This document shows positions 11,361 through 21,735 of a DNA stretch of 64,000 bases, one piece after another. The notes below the pieces were generated by a model. That model searched no databases. It saw only the letters and a program-made list of their open reading frames with translations, and was not told the origin of the DNA. Origin of the DNA: Atherix ibis (taxonomy: Eukaryota > Arthropoda > Insecta > Diptera > Athericidae); contig OY282606.1 of NCBI GenBank assembly GCA_958298945.1, forward strand, positions 49,737,920-49,801,919, in the 5' to 3' direction. Each line of letters begins with the position of its first letter. Position 1 is the stretch's first letter. A program made the translations under genes and the position numbers.

Positions 11361-12503
11361 AATTTTCGTTAAATAAATTAATTCGTCGTTTCATTTATCA
11401 CTGACTTATCAGACTGCCTCCAAACTATTAAAGTAACAAATAATATCTTTATCCAAACATAAACATATTATTTGAAGGAAAAGGTATAGATTGCAAAAAA
11501 AATATCATCGAAATTCTGAGAAGGTAGCCATTGAGGCAACATCCTTTGTTGATACACTTGTCCTAGATTATTTTTTTGTAAAATCTGTGGATGTCCTATG
11601 TATTTTGAACAATATTCTTGACCCTCCAAATCAGCGACCTACTTATAAATTGGAAAAATAATAAATTAATGTTAACCTCATACGAAAAATTAAATCACTA
11701 AGTGGCCCCAGAATTGCTAAGCTATAAATTGGGGCGCTTCACAAATGCAAAGGCAATCAATGCATATTATAATATATCTGCACAGGACTCTACAAGTAAT
11801 TACAGAATAAAATCCTTAAGAAACGACAATTTTAAGGGCTAAAAATAATTTTAAAAGAAGAGTTAAAAAGTACGTATTTTAAATATCGATTACCTCCTAT
11901 TTTTCTGAAAAACTGAGCGCCTGATGTAAAAATTCCATCCGTAGAAATTGCCAAATTTTTCGGATTTTTGTTCAAGTTGTTCTAAAAAAATTTTATAAAA
12001 CGTAAAATATTATTTTTTATTCTTACAGGACATTGAATGATATTGTACAAGTTTTTTATTGAATCCTTGCCGCCGATGATCCAAAAAAATATAGAAAAAT
12101 TATCATCTTTAAGGATAATTTTGAATTTGAATTTATCGTTTGTATTTTTTACTTAAAAGTCCTTTTCGTCCTTATAGGATATTCACTCATATATTTTATC
12201 ATGCTAAATGTGTTACTGAAGATAGCCATTACCGACAATTTAAAAAAAAGAATCACCTTCAAGGATTTTTTCAAATTTATATTTTACAATTTTGTTTTTG
12301 GAAAAAAGTACCCTTTTAATCCTTGTATGACATCAGTGCATATTATAATATATAAGCGCACGACTCTACAAGAAATTACAGAAATCTTAAAAAAACGGCT
12401 CTTTTAAGGGCTAAAAATAAATTTAAACGAAGAGTTAAAAAGTTGTATTGTAAATCTCAATTACCTCCTATTTTTCTGAAAAACTGAGCGCCTGATGTAA
12501 AAA
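11303..12503 (+). repeat. block repeat, copy 1 (mariner tail plus ~575-bp tandem units)
   Basis: Nearly the same sequence as 15683-16972. It begins with the mariner fossil's C-terminal codons (TGGACGAAGTGTATCGAG) and continues through AT-rich DNA into tandem units about 570-580 bp long. A unit landmark, GATTACCTCCTATTTTTC or a close match, occurs at about 11889 and 12457. Copy 1 is cut at about 12503, where the Copia-like element begins. Confidence 0.8.
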
Positions 12504-12516
12504 TTCGATCAATTAC

Positions 12517-13260
12517 ATGAACTGGAAATTCAAGATTGAATTGCTACTCAAGAAGGAATTGTGGTCAGCACTGAACAAGCCCCGCCCGAAAGATTTGGCT
12601 GACACAGCGACGAACGAGCAGAAAGTAGCCAGGGTATTGCTCCAAAAGGAATGGGATCGGATAGACGAACGCGCATTTTCTTGGATAGGTTTGTCAATCG
12701 ATGATCAAATTGTTCACGTACGTAATGAAAATACAGCGCTTGGTGCATGGAATAAGTTGAAAAGTTACCATGAAAAGGCGACACTAAGCAATAAAGTTCA
12801 TTTGATGCGCATGATTTGTACTTTGAAAATAGAGGAAAATGGTCGAGTTCCAGATCACATAAATGGGATGCGGAATTTGTTTGTAAAATTCAAGGAAATA
12901 AGTAATGACGAGTTATCCGAGCCCTGGAGTGTCGCTATGTTGTTGAGCAGTTAACCGAAAGATTACGATACTCTTATAATTGCACTAGAGGCTAGGGACG
13001 AAGAGGATTTGACGTTTTCATTCGTTCAGCAAAAATTGATAGCGGAATATGAGCGTCGTGGACATGCTGCAGGAGAAAGTTCCAGCTCTGAAACGTTACT
13101 GAAAGTCACAGAACAAGGAAAATATCTAACTAAAATGCATTGGTTTTCTGCAAGAAGCCAAATCATATGAAAAAGGATTGTGCTGAATACAAGAAATGGC
13201 TGGCCAAGAAACAAGCACAAGGATCGAAAGATAAAGTGAATTCAGTCAATTCACACAATA
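12517..13260 (+). pseudogene. Copia-type gag remnant
   Basis: The frame at 12517-12954 (145 codons, MNWKFKIELLL...) matches the Copia Gag core: W-K-I near the start, a RVLLQKEWD region, AWNKLKSYHE and LMRMICTLK. The original start, which in the family precedes NYMNWKF by some 15 residues, is missing. After a stop at 12952 Gag continues in another frame (DYDTLIIALEARDEEDLTF), and a broken CCHC knuckle (FCKKPNHMKKDC) is visible near 13148-13184 in a third frame. Two or more frameshifts separate these pieces. Confidence 0.82.
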
Positions 13261-15189
13261 ATGATTTTGTTTTTTTCAGTTAACGGAAAAGTCAGGGATG
13301 GTTGGTTGCTTGATTCAGGCGCAACAAGGCACGTTACCAATAGCAGAGAATTTTTCAATTCCCTGGACGAAACTTACAAGGCAAATATTGAAGTTGGAAA
13401 CGGCGAAAAAGTCAACGTGATCGGTAATGGAAGCGGAAAAGTGCAGTTTCTGAATCGGGCTGGCAAAGTCCAAGAGGCAACAGCGAAGGAAGTATTATAC
13501 GCACCAGAGCTGGTTGGGAATATTTTGTCAATAGGAAAAGTGGCAGAAAATGGGTTTGAAATAATATTTAAAGACAACCATTGTGAAATTGATAAAAATA
13601 ATGAGCATGTTGCTGTGGTCGATCGCAGAAATAATTTATACCAGTTGCGTACACCAGAGAGATTCAATATTTTGAGTTTGGGGCATAATGAAAATTGCAT
13701 TCACAGTTGGCACAGGCGTTTGGGTCATCGAGATCCCGCAGCAATCAGAAAGATGGCAGCAAAAGAAGTTGTTGGCGGAATCAAGATTAAGGAATGCGGC
13801 ATCAAGGAGCTCTGCAAAACATGTACCAAAGGAAAAATGACGAGAAAACCTTTTCCTAAGGAACCTTCGTATAGGAGAAAAGCTGTTTTGGATCTTGTTC
13901 ATACGGATGTTTGCGGACCTATGCAAACAGAAACAATGAGTGGTAAACGTTACATCATCACATTCACAGATGATTTTTTTCGTTTCACAGTTGTGAAACT
14001 GTTGGCTCATAAGAATGAAGTTGAAGAGTCTTTCAGGAAATTTGTTGAAATGACAAAAACCACGTTAAGGAAAAAGCCAAAAATCCTACGTTCGGATCGA
14101 GGAGGAGAATACACCGGAAAGCGGTTCAGGGAGTATCTCAACGCAGAAGGAATCACAGCACAACTGACAGCGTCTTATTCACCTGAACAAAATGGAGTTG
14201 CAGAGAGAAAAAATCGCTCAATCATGGAAATGGCACGTTGTATGTTGATCGATTCTGGACTTCCAAATTCTTTTTGGGGAGAAGCAGTATCAACAGCAGT
14301 TTTCATCCACAATCGAGTTATCACAAGGTCAACAGGAGAAATTCCATACGAGCAGTGGATCGAATGCAACGTTTTATTCGAAAATATGCACTCTTTTGGA
14401 AGCAAATGCTTTGTACACATTCCAAAAGAAAAGAAAAGAAAGCTAGATCATACGGGAAGGGAAATGGTATTTCTTGGATACGACAATCGGTCAAAGGCAT
14501 TTCGATGCTACAATCCAGTAACACGGAAGGTGGAAATTAGTCGCGATGTGACATTTCCAGGAGAGGTCGGATTATTCACAGAATTCGAAATTGATTTCCA
14601 ATCACAGAAGAAAAAAGGGACTCAGGAGGAGAAAGGGGAACCAGAGGATGAGAACATTCCAGACAATGAAATAGAAGAAGAGAAAATAGAGGAAGAGGAC
14701 GTTCAAATTGAGCAGGTACAGATTCCTCAAAGGATCTCCTCTAGGTCTACGAAAGGAAAACCTCCACAAAGATTGATTAAAGAAATTAACTTGACGATTG
14801 AGGAGTCCAAAGATTATGAGGAAGCAATGTCAAGCAAAGACAGAAATAAATGGATAGTTGCCATGCAGGAGGAGATGGAGTCACTCAAGAAGAACAACAC
14901 GTGGGAACTGACAGATCTACCTGAAAAAAGAGAAGCAATTGGATGTAAATGGGTATTCAAGGTCAAAAAGGATGAAAAAGGAGTAGTACGGCGATATAAG
15001 GTCAGACTGGTGGCTCGGGGTTTTTCACAGAAATTCGGAGTGGACTTTAACGAAGTTTTCGCTCCAGTTGGTCGTCAATCGACGTTTAGAACTCTGTTAT
15101 CAGTTGCAGGAAGACGAAAAATGAAGGTTCATCATTTTGATACAAAACTGCGTTTCTCAATGGGTCGTTGGAGGAGGTCATTTACATGA
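13261..15189 (+). pseudogene. Copia-type pol: protease, integrase, start of RT
   Basis: A 642-codon open frame. The aspartic protease motif DSGATRHV is near residue 18. The GAG-pre-integrase HHCC is seen as HSWHRRLGH and CKTCTKGK. The integrase core has the catalytic residues in VHTDVCGP, LRSDRGGEY and NGVAERKNR. An acidic linker of E/D runs follows (about residues 450-500). RT begins at EEAM-KW-AMQEEMESL with WVFKVK and RYKVRLVARGF. A one-base deletion near 15145 shifts the frame inside FDTK; the other frame continues [19 protein letters not shown] to KSIYGLKQA at about 15270, where RT stops. The YxDD core is absent. Confidence 0.88.
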
Positions 15190-15262
15190 AACAACCCCCA
15201 GGATTCAACTCCGAGGATCAGGGAAAAGTCTGTTTATTGAAGAAAAGCATTTATGGACTTAA

Positions 15263-15540
15263 ACAAGCAGCAAACAACAAGAACCAAGTAACAAGTAACA
15301 AGTAACAAGGAACAAGGAACAAGGAAGAAGGAACAAGGAATAAGGAACAAGCAGCTAGCAACAAGCAACAACCAGAAAGCAATAAGCAACAAACAACAAG
15401 CACCAAGAAACAAGAAACAAGCAACAAGAAACAAGGAACAAGGAACAAGGAACAAGGAACAAGGAATAAGGAACAAGGAACAAGAAGAAGCAACAAGCAA
15501 CAAGCAACAAGCAGCAAGTAGCAAGCAACAAGCAACAGAA
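15263..15540 (+). repeat. 7-bp minisatellite (AACAAGN) inside the Copia element
   Basis: About 39 imperfect tandem heptamers, mainly AACAAGG, AACAAGC and AACAAGT. Blocks of the G, C and T forms alternate. Because 7 is not a multiple of 3 and the unit makes no stops, all frames stay open, which creates spurious Leu/Cys/Val-rich frames of up to 147 codons on the - strand. It sits exactly where roughly the last half of RT and most of RNase H should be. Confidence 0.95.
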
Positions 15541-15625
15541 GTTATGATTGCAGACATTCTTACAAAACCTTTGCCACGAATCAGACATGTTGTTTTGAGA
15601 GAAAAATGTAAAGTTATTTGAGTGT
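15541..15625 (+). pseudogene. Copia-type RNase H / pol C-terminus
   Basis: Immediately after the minisatellite the frame VMIADILTKPLPRIRHVVLR and then EKCKVI-stop matches the end of Copia-type polyproteins (ADILTKPL motif). It shows that the element's 3' end is retained and that the missing RT/RNase H part is an internal loss, not a 3' truncation. Confidence 0.85.
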
Positions 15626-15682
15626 TGCATGAGATTTGAACGAGGAGGAGTGTTGAAATATAGATATAAGTGTTCAAATATT

Positions 15683-16972
15683 GTTGGACGAAGTGTATCG
15701 AGTTAAACGAAAACTATATCAAAAAATAAATCAATTTTCGTTGAATAAATTAATTCGTCGTTTCATTTATCACTAACTTATCAGACTGCCTCTAAACTAT
15801 TAAAGTAACAAATAACATCTTTATCCAAACATAAACATACTATTTGATGGAAAAGGTATAGATTGCAAAAAAAATATCATCGACATTCTGAGAAGGTAGC
15901 CTATTGAGAATTCTCCTTTGTTGATACATTTGTCCTACATTATTTTTTTGTAAAATCTGTGGATGTCCTATGTATTTTGAACAATATTCTTGACCCTCCA
16001 AATCAGCAACCTACTTATAAATTGGAAAAATAATAAATTAATGTTAACCTCATACGAAAAATTAAATCACTAAGTAGTCCCAGAATTGCCAAGCTATAAA
16101 TTGGGGCGCTTCACAAATATTATAATATATCTGTGCAGGACTCTACAAGTAATTACAGAATAAAATCCTTAAGAAACGACATCGATTACCTCCTATTTTT
16201 CTGAAAAACTGAGCGCCTGATGTAAAAATTCGATCTGTAAAATTGCCAAATTTTTCCGATTTTTGTTCAAGTTTTGATAAGAAAATTTCGTGAAACTTAT
16301 ATTTTGTAAAAGGATTTTTTTATTCTTACAGGACATTGAATGATATTGTACAAGTTTTTTATTGAATCCTTGCCGCCGATGATCCAAAAAAAATAGAAAA
16401 ATTATCATCTTTAGGGATAATTTTGAATTTGAATTTATCGTTTGTATTTTTTACTTAAAAGTCCTTTTCGTCCTTATAGGATATTCACTCATATATTTTA
16501 TCATGCTAAATGTGTTACTGTAGATAGCCATTACCGACAATTTAAAAAAAAGGATCACCTTCAAGGATATTTTCAAATTTATATTTTACAATTTTGTTTT
16601 TGGAAAAAAGTATCCTTTTAATCCTTGTACGACATCAGTGCATATTAAATATAATATATAAGCGCAGGACTCTACAAGTAATTACATAATAAAATCCTTA
16701 AAAAACGGCCATTTTAAGGGCTAAAAATAAATTTAAACGAACAGTTAAAAATTTGTATTGTAAATATCGATTACCTCCTATTTTTCTGAAAAACTGAGCG
16801 CCTGATATAAAAATTCGATCTGTAAAATTGCCAAATTTTTCGGATTTTTGTTCAAGTTGTTCTAAGAAAATTTTATAAAACGTAAAATATTATTTTTTAT
16901 TCTTACAGGACATTGAATGATATTGTACAAGTTTTTTATTGAATCCTTGCCGCCGATGATCCAAAAAATTAT
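15683..16972 (+). repeat. block repeat, copy 2 (mariner tail plus ~575-bp tandem units)
   Basis: Second copy of the 11303-12503 block, again starting with AATATTGTTGGACGAAG. Unit landmarks (GATTACCTCC...) are at about 16186 and 16769, 583 bp apart. Relative to copy 1 it lacks about 58 bp before 16186. Each unit contains a splice-acceptor-like TTTTTATTCTTACAG before GACATTGAATGA. Homology ends near 16972. Confidence 0.8.
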
Positions 16973-18874
16973 AGAAAAAGCTATCTTACATATTTACACA
17001 CACATCACTCAAGTGAACAAATCGAAAAAAGAAATTTATTTTTTGATCAATATTTCTTTACTTTCATTCAATTTTAGCATAAAATTTTCATTTTTTATTA
17101 TCATAATTATTACTATGTATTATTATTATTATTATTATTATAATATTATTATTATTATAATTATTGTTAAATTATTTACAATATTTCAAATATTGTTCAA
17201 ATATTTATTATCATTTAATGTTTGTTTTCTGTTATCATTTAATAATATTATCCTTTTTTCTCTACTATTTATCAATTACAGCTATAATAAAATTCCTATT
17301 ATTATTATCCTTGTTTTATTTATTTTCTTCATTTAGATTTTTTTTTTAAATAATTATTTAAATTTAATATTATTATTATTTAATAATGATAGGGTTCATT
17401 TATATACTTTTTTTGTGTTTGAGTAGAAATAATTACAATTTTCTCGTCTCACATTGTATTTTTAGAGTTTTTTTTTTTAAATTAATTTCATAATATTTAT
17501 GTTAGTTTTTTTATTCTTTCCTCAATTTTATAGTTTTTTCTTTTGTAAAATGTAAATTCGACTGAAATTAAAAAAAAAATTTTAACAATGTTCGGATATT
17601 TTTTGTGCATATTTTTTTGCATTTAATTTCATTACTGAAAGGTTTTTTTTTTATTTCAACATTTCGGATATTTTTTTTATATTATAAAAATAATTAAAGC
17701 TAAAAAGGAAAATATTATTGACCCCATAAAAGTAACATTTGAGTTCGTAAGAAAATTATGTTATATGTAATATTTGATTTAATTTTTAAATATTCCAATA
17801 ACTTTTTTATATTTACAATTTTTATTTTAATACTTAAATATGCCCCAACAAAAATGTATTCAGATTTTTTTCTTTATTGTTAATTTCTTTATTATAAAAT
17901 ATTCATTTTGATTGCGTGGATTTTCTCACAAAAAACCTACTCTACTAAAAAAAATTAAAAGAACCCAAAAACAATTTGAACATTTACAAAAGATCTTTTA
18001 AAAACAAATTCTTTTAAAAATAAAATTGAAGTAAAGCTACTTTTATTGATTAATACGAGTTTGTTTTTTCCGTGTTTCCCATTAGAAAATTAGTATTAAT
18101 GAAATTTTTTTAGAACCCATGAAATTCGAGAGAATCAAACGAAAACAAATTATATTCTTAAATATATATTATAGCACGTTTAATTATTTTAATTTAATTT
18201 TAATAGAACTAAATTGCATTTATTCACCATATTTTTCTGACAATAATTTATGCGCGCACATATACATTTCTATCCACCCACACAATTTACACTCAATTAG
18301 TTACTTTCAAAATTATTGTATTAATATTATGAAAAATTTGATGATTTTTTTAAAAAATTTTTTTTCATACTTATTTCTATATTGATAAGAATTTCTTTAC
18401 GTTATATTAATTTCATTTCATAATTTTCCCCTTAAAGCATGTTATTATTCTTAATAATAATTTGTAAAATTTTATTTAACTAAAGTCGTCAAGTGAAAAT
18501 TGTGAAAATATTTTCCCACATAATTTGTGTATTTTTTTTTTCTAATGAAAACAAAGACATTTTTGTTAATTGTAGATTTTTTGTCGGAAATTCTCTTCAA
18601 AATCATTTTTAATGTTCAAATTGAAATCTGTTCTAGCACAAATACTATAGACATTTCCACATGCTGCGAAGAAAATTTTCACTTGAGTTAAGACGCACAC
18701 CGTCTGTTCTGAAATTATGAAGCACCATTAATGGACAGTGTCTACGATGTGAAGAGAAATTTTCCCTTTTTCGATTTAATCACCAAACCCATTTCGTAAT
18801 TGATTATTTATCAATTTTCTATTGATTTTAATTAATGAAAATTTTTTTCTGATTGCACTTTCTCAATCAATTGA
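16973..18874. other. AT-rich DNA including the presumed pb 3' UTR
   Basis: Very AT-rich, with a (TAT)n microsatellite at about 17115-17165 and many poly-T tracts. The part next to 18875 should carry the pb 3' UTR on the - strand. No clear cleavage signal can be singled out among many AATAAA-like words. The frames at 16917-17349 and 18119-18385 look like chance products of base composition. Confidence 0.4.
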
Positions 18875-21356
18875 CTAACTTAACTGATAATATTCGGGTG
18901 CAAAATCGTTTGCTAAGTTGCTAAGAAAGTTGAAATCGGATGAACTGTTCGAATTTTCCATAGCAAGACTGGAGTTTGGATTCAAACCGGCAGCGTAGTT
19001 TTGTGCTGCGCCATTGATGAATGCTGCCGCATTTGGCGGTGGCGCTGGTGCTTGGGTATGTGATGCATGCTGGTTGTGGACATGGCTGGCGTGATGGTTG
19101 ACGACCATGTTGCTGAGTTGATTGCCATGAACATGAACAGCGGCGGCGGCAGCGATGTGTGCGGCGTGAGTAGCATGTCCATGTCCACTATTGGTGTGGC
19201 CACCCGTTGGACCGTGTGCATTATAATATGGCGGGAAATAGTTTTCGCAACTTTCCAGTGGGATGTTAGCTGGTGTGGGAATGTATGGTTCGTTTGGGTA
19301 TTCATTCTGATGGTAAGCAACACCATCGTAATATGCACCAGCTTGAGCCTGCGCTTGTGCTTGCGCTTGGGCTTGAGCCTGCATCTTGGGATCGTAATAA
19401 TTATTGCCTACCGCCATTGGTGTCGGGTCATAATCGCCGGGATAATACTGGTTGGCCGGATACTGCATCGAATTACAAGTGGCTTCTTGCGGATGAGCGT
19501 GATTGTAGTAGTTTTGGTTTTGATGGTAGCCCGAATGATGTGTTGGGGGTAGCGTGGCACCTGGGCCTGGTCCAGATCCAGGCTTCACATGGAAGTCATG
19601 CATTTTGACGATACCATGGTCCACTTTCAAGTGGTTCTGGTGTGCGAATTCCGCCTTCTGTACACTAAACTCTATTTGGTTTTGATGATTGAGCAGCTTT
19701 TGCTGATGCGGACTGAATTCGAGTTCATATTTACCGTAATATTCCTGCTGCTGATTCGAATGTTGTTGCTGTTGCGGTTGTTGTGACTGAGAGTGTTTCG
19801 AAGGATAATAGCAGCCACTAAAGTAACCTTCTTGAATACTGTTTGCTGCAGCATTTGATTGGAACCTATTTTTAACTGAGATCGCTTGTTGTGTGACAGA
19901 TTTAGTGTTGCCTGCAATTTGTGCAGGAAACTGATGTGAATTTGTAGTTCCCGATGTTGAATTCGTAACTGGAGTATGCGACTGTTCAGATTCTCGCCGG
20001 AACACATCGTAATTAGTGAAGTTTGCCGTTTTAGTTGATGTTGATACTGCTTCCTTTTTAACAACCTAGATGGGGTATACGAATTGAGGTTTTTTCAAAT
20101 TTGTTTTTTTTTTCTTCTAAAAAAATTCTTCTGACTTACATTAGGAGGATTTTCGTCCTTTTTCTTTACTTTTACGGGACTTTCTTCTTCATCGTCTAGA
20201 CTCACGCTGGATGCCACACTTGAATCTGCACTAATCACATTCGATGCGGACACGTTACTTCCACCGCCAGGATTATTCGTCGATATGCCCGATTCTAATG
20301 TTGAATTTGGTGTTGCTAAAATATTGATTGAAATTTGATTATAAAAAAAATCTTAATATGTTTTTTTTTTTATTTATAGTGCTTATAAATATATAAAATG
20401 GGAAAATTTCCAAGAAATTTTGATAACTTACAATTGCCAGTGCTCTGATTATTGTTTGTCGCACTCGGTGTGTTATTATTGTGACCTCGAGAATTCGATG
20501 TTGAATCTGGAATATCATCGGATGGAAGTTCGCAACCTTGACAGGATTTTTTTGAATTAGAGTCTATAATTTATCAAAATAGACAATGGAAAATACATTA
20601 TTATTATTATTATTATTAGATTTTTATTTTTTAAGACTACTAATTTTTTAATAAAAAACTTTGTCTTTAGGATAACTAAATTGGTATTCATTTTTAATGT
20701 TAACAAATTTTAATGAAAAGTTATTTTTAAAAATTAATTTTCTAAGCGTTTTTATTTTTAATTAAATTAAAAACAATAATAAATAAATCGCTACCACTTA
20801 AAACTTACTACAGTTAGAGAGACAGTCATCATCACCTTTTAAGCCATCTTTGTTATCCTCGTCATCAGTTTTCGAAAGGGTCTGCCTTTTGTGTTTCATT
20901 CGTCGATTTTGGAACCAAACTTTAACCTAAAAATTTTTTTAAATGGCAAAAGTACATATTATTAGAAATTGAATGTAATTTTTACAGTATAAATTGGAAT
21001 CTAATATTAAAGGGAGTATAAATGGGAATGAATTTTAAGCAAATTCCATTATAACTAAAATATTTTGAATTTAGGGATGAGCAATAACATGTCTAGTGGT
21101 AGAAGAGGAAAATCATAATTTTACCCTGACAATCGCTCTCTCCCAGTATAATTCTCAATCGATGGAAAAGGATCTGCTTTTATGGTAGATAATAAATAAA
21201 TTTATTCCATTACCTGTCTTTCTGTCAAGTCTAAGCTCGCTGCAATTTCAATCCTTCGCGGTCGACATAAATATTTATTGAAATGAAATTCCTTTTCAAG
21301 CTCCAGAAGTTGAGTGTTTGTGTACGCTGTTCGAAGACGTCTTGGTAGACCGTTTT
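18875..21356 (-). CDS. pb: Hox protein Proboscipedia, last five coding exons (5' partial)
   Basis: Homeodomain transcription factor specifying mouthpart identity. - strand exons: 21214-21356 (starts in phase within [14 protein letters not shown]), 20809-20926 ([15 protein letters not shown]...), 20432-20563 ([17 protein letters not shown]...), 20140-20315 ([12 protein letters not shown]...[11 protein letters not shown]) and 18875-20065 ([12 protein letters not shown]... to [12 protein letters not shown]). All junctions are GT/AG with matching phases, giving 585 codons plus stop. The 60-residue homeodomain has [28 protein letters not shown] and WFQNRRMK with Gln50/Asn51, and is split after residue 44, an old intron position kept in pb. 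The large last exon is Q-, H-, A- and N-rich, with seven Gln-Ala repeats. The YPWM hexapeptide and N-terminus lie further upstream and were not found in this window. Confidence 0.97.
19340..19381 (-). repeat. (Gln-Ala)7 coding microsatellite in pb
   Basis: Fourteen codons alternating CAR and GCN encode seven consecutive Gln-Ala pairs between KM and GAYYDG. Third-position variation (GCT, GCC, GCG, GCA; CAA, CAG) argues that it is not a newly expanded pure hexamer. Confidence 0.95.
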
Positions 21357-21735
21357 CTGTAAGAGAAATTCAAGGAATTGTTTTTTAGTTTTATTATCAA
21401 TATGAATAAATTCTAGAAAAATTGTGACTTAGAAAAATTCCAATCAATTTTTATATATAAACGAGGAAGATGTGTAGATGTATTTTTTCTTACTTGAAAA
21501 AAGGACGGTATTAAATTAAGATGAGTAGAAGTGAAAAAAATGTCTTTTATGTATTTTACTGTAGTTTGTATTTTGACGAATATGTAACATATTTGAAGAA
21601 TTTTTCTGAAGCTAAAATATTTTAGTATCTGTATACTCGTTTTATTTCGCGAAGTTGAAATTTTTAGGTACTTTCTTACCTAATAATCCCTACTTAATGT
21701 ACGAGTAGAACCGAAAATTAAACTAGCCATGCTTT

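Larger units (their letters stand above)
12504..15682 (+). mobile_element. Copia-type LTR retrotransposon, internally deleted and truncated
   Basis: Internal region of a Ty1/copia element in the order gag, protease, integrase, RT, RNase H tail. No 5' LTR or primer binding site is present; the copy begins inside gag. At the 3' end a purine tract (GAGGAGGAG) precedes TGTTGAAATATAG, as at the start of a Copia-type 3' LTR, but only about 30 bp of it remain before the block repeat resumes. Gag has frameshifts, pol has one near 15145, and the centre of RT/RNase H is replaced by a minisatellite. Confidence 0.88.

Noticed and set aside
11303..12503. Considered as the 5' LTR of the Copia-like element, with 15683-16972 as the 3' LTR
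   Set aside because: No primer binding site; the gag is already truncated at the junction; the repeat starts with mariner coding sequence; a separate, short LTR start (TGTTGAAATATAG) is seen after the purine tract.
15234..15677. Leu/Cys/Val-rich frames of 91-147 codons on the - strand, looking like membrane proteins
   Set aside because: They are translations of the AACAAGN heptamer minisatellite, which is stop-free in every frame.
17109..17336. A 139-codon + strand frame rich in Ile and Tyr
   Set aside because: It is generated by a (TAT)n microsatellite and AT-rich DNA.
19067..19608. Long + strand frames opposite the last pb exon (111-161 codons)
   Set aside because: They are shadows of the low-complexity pb coding sequence.
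19672..20064. A 130-codon - strand frame overlapping the pb last exon
   Set aside because: It is a shifted frame of the Q/H-rich pb exon; the correct phase is fixed by the upstream exon.
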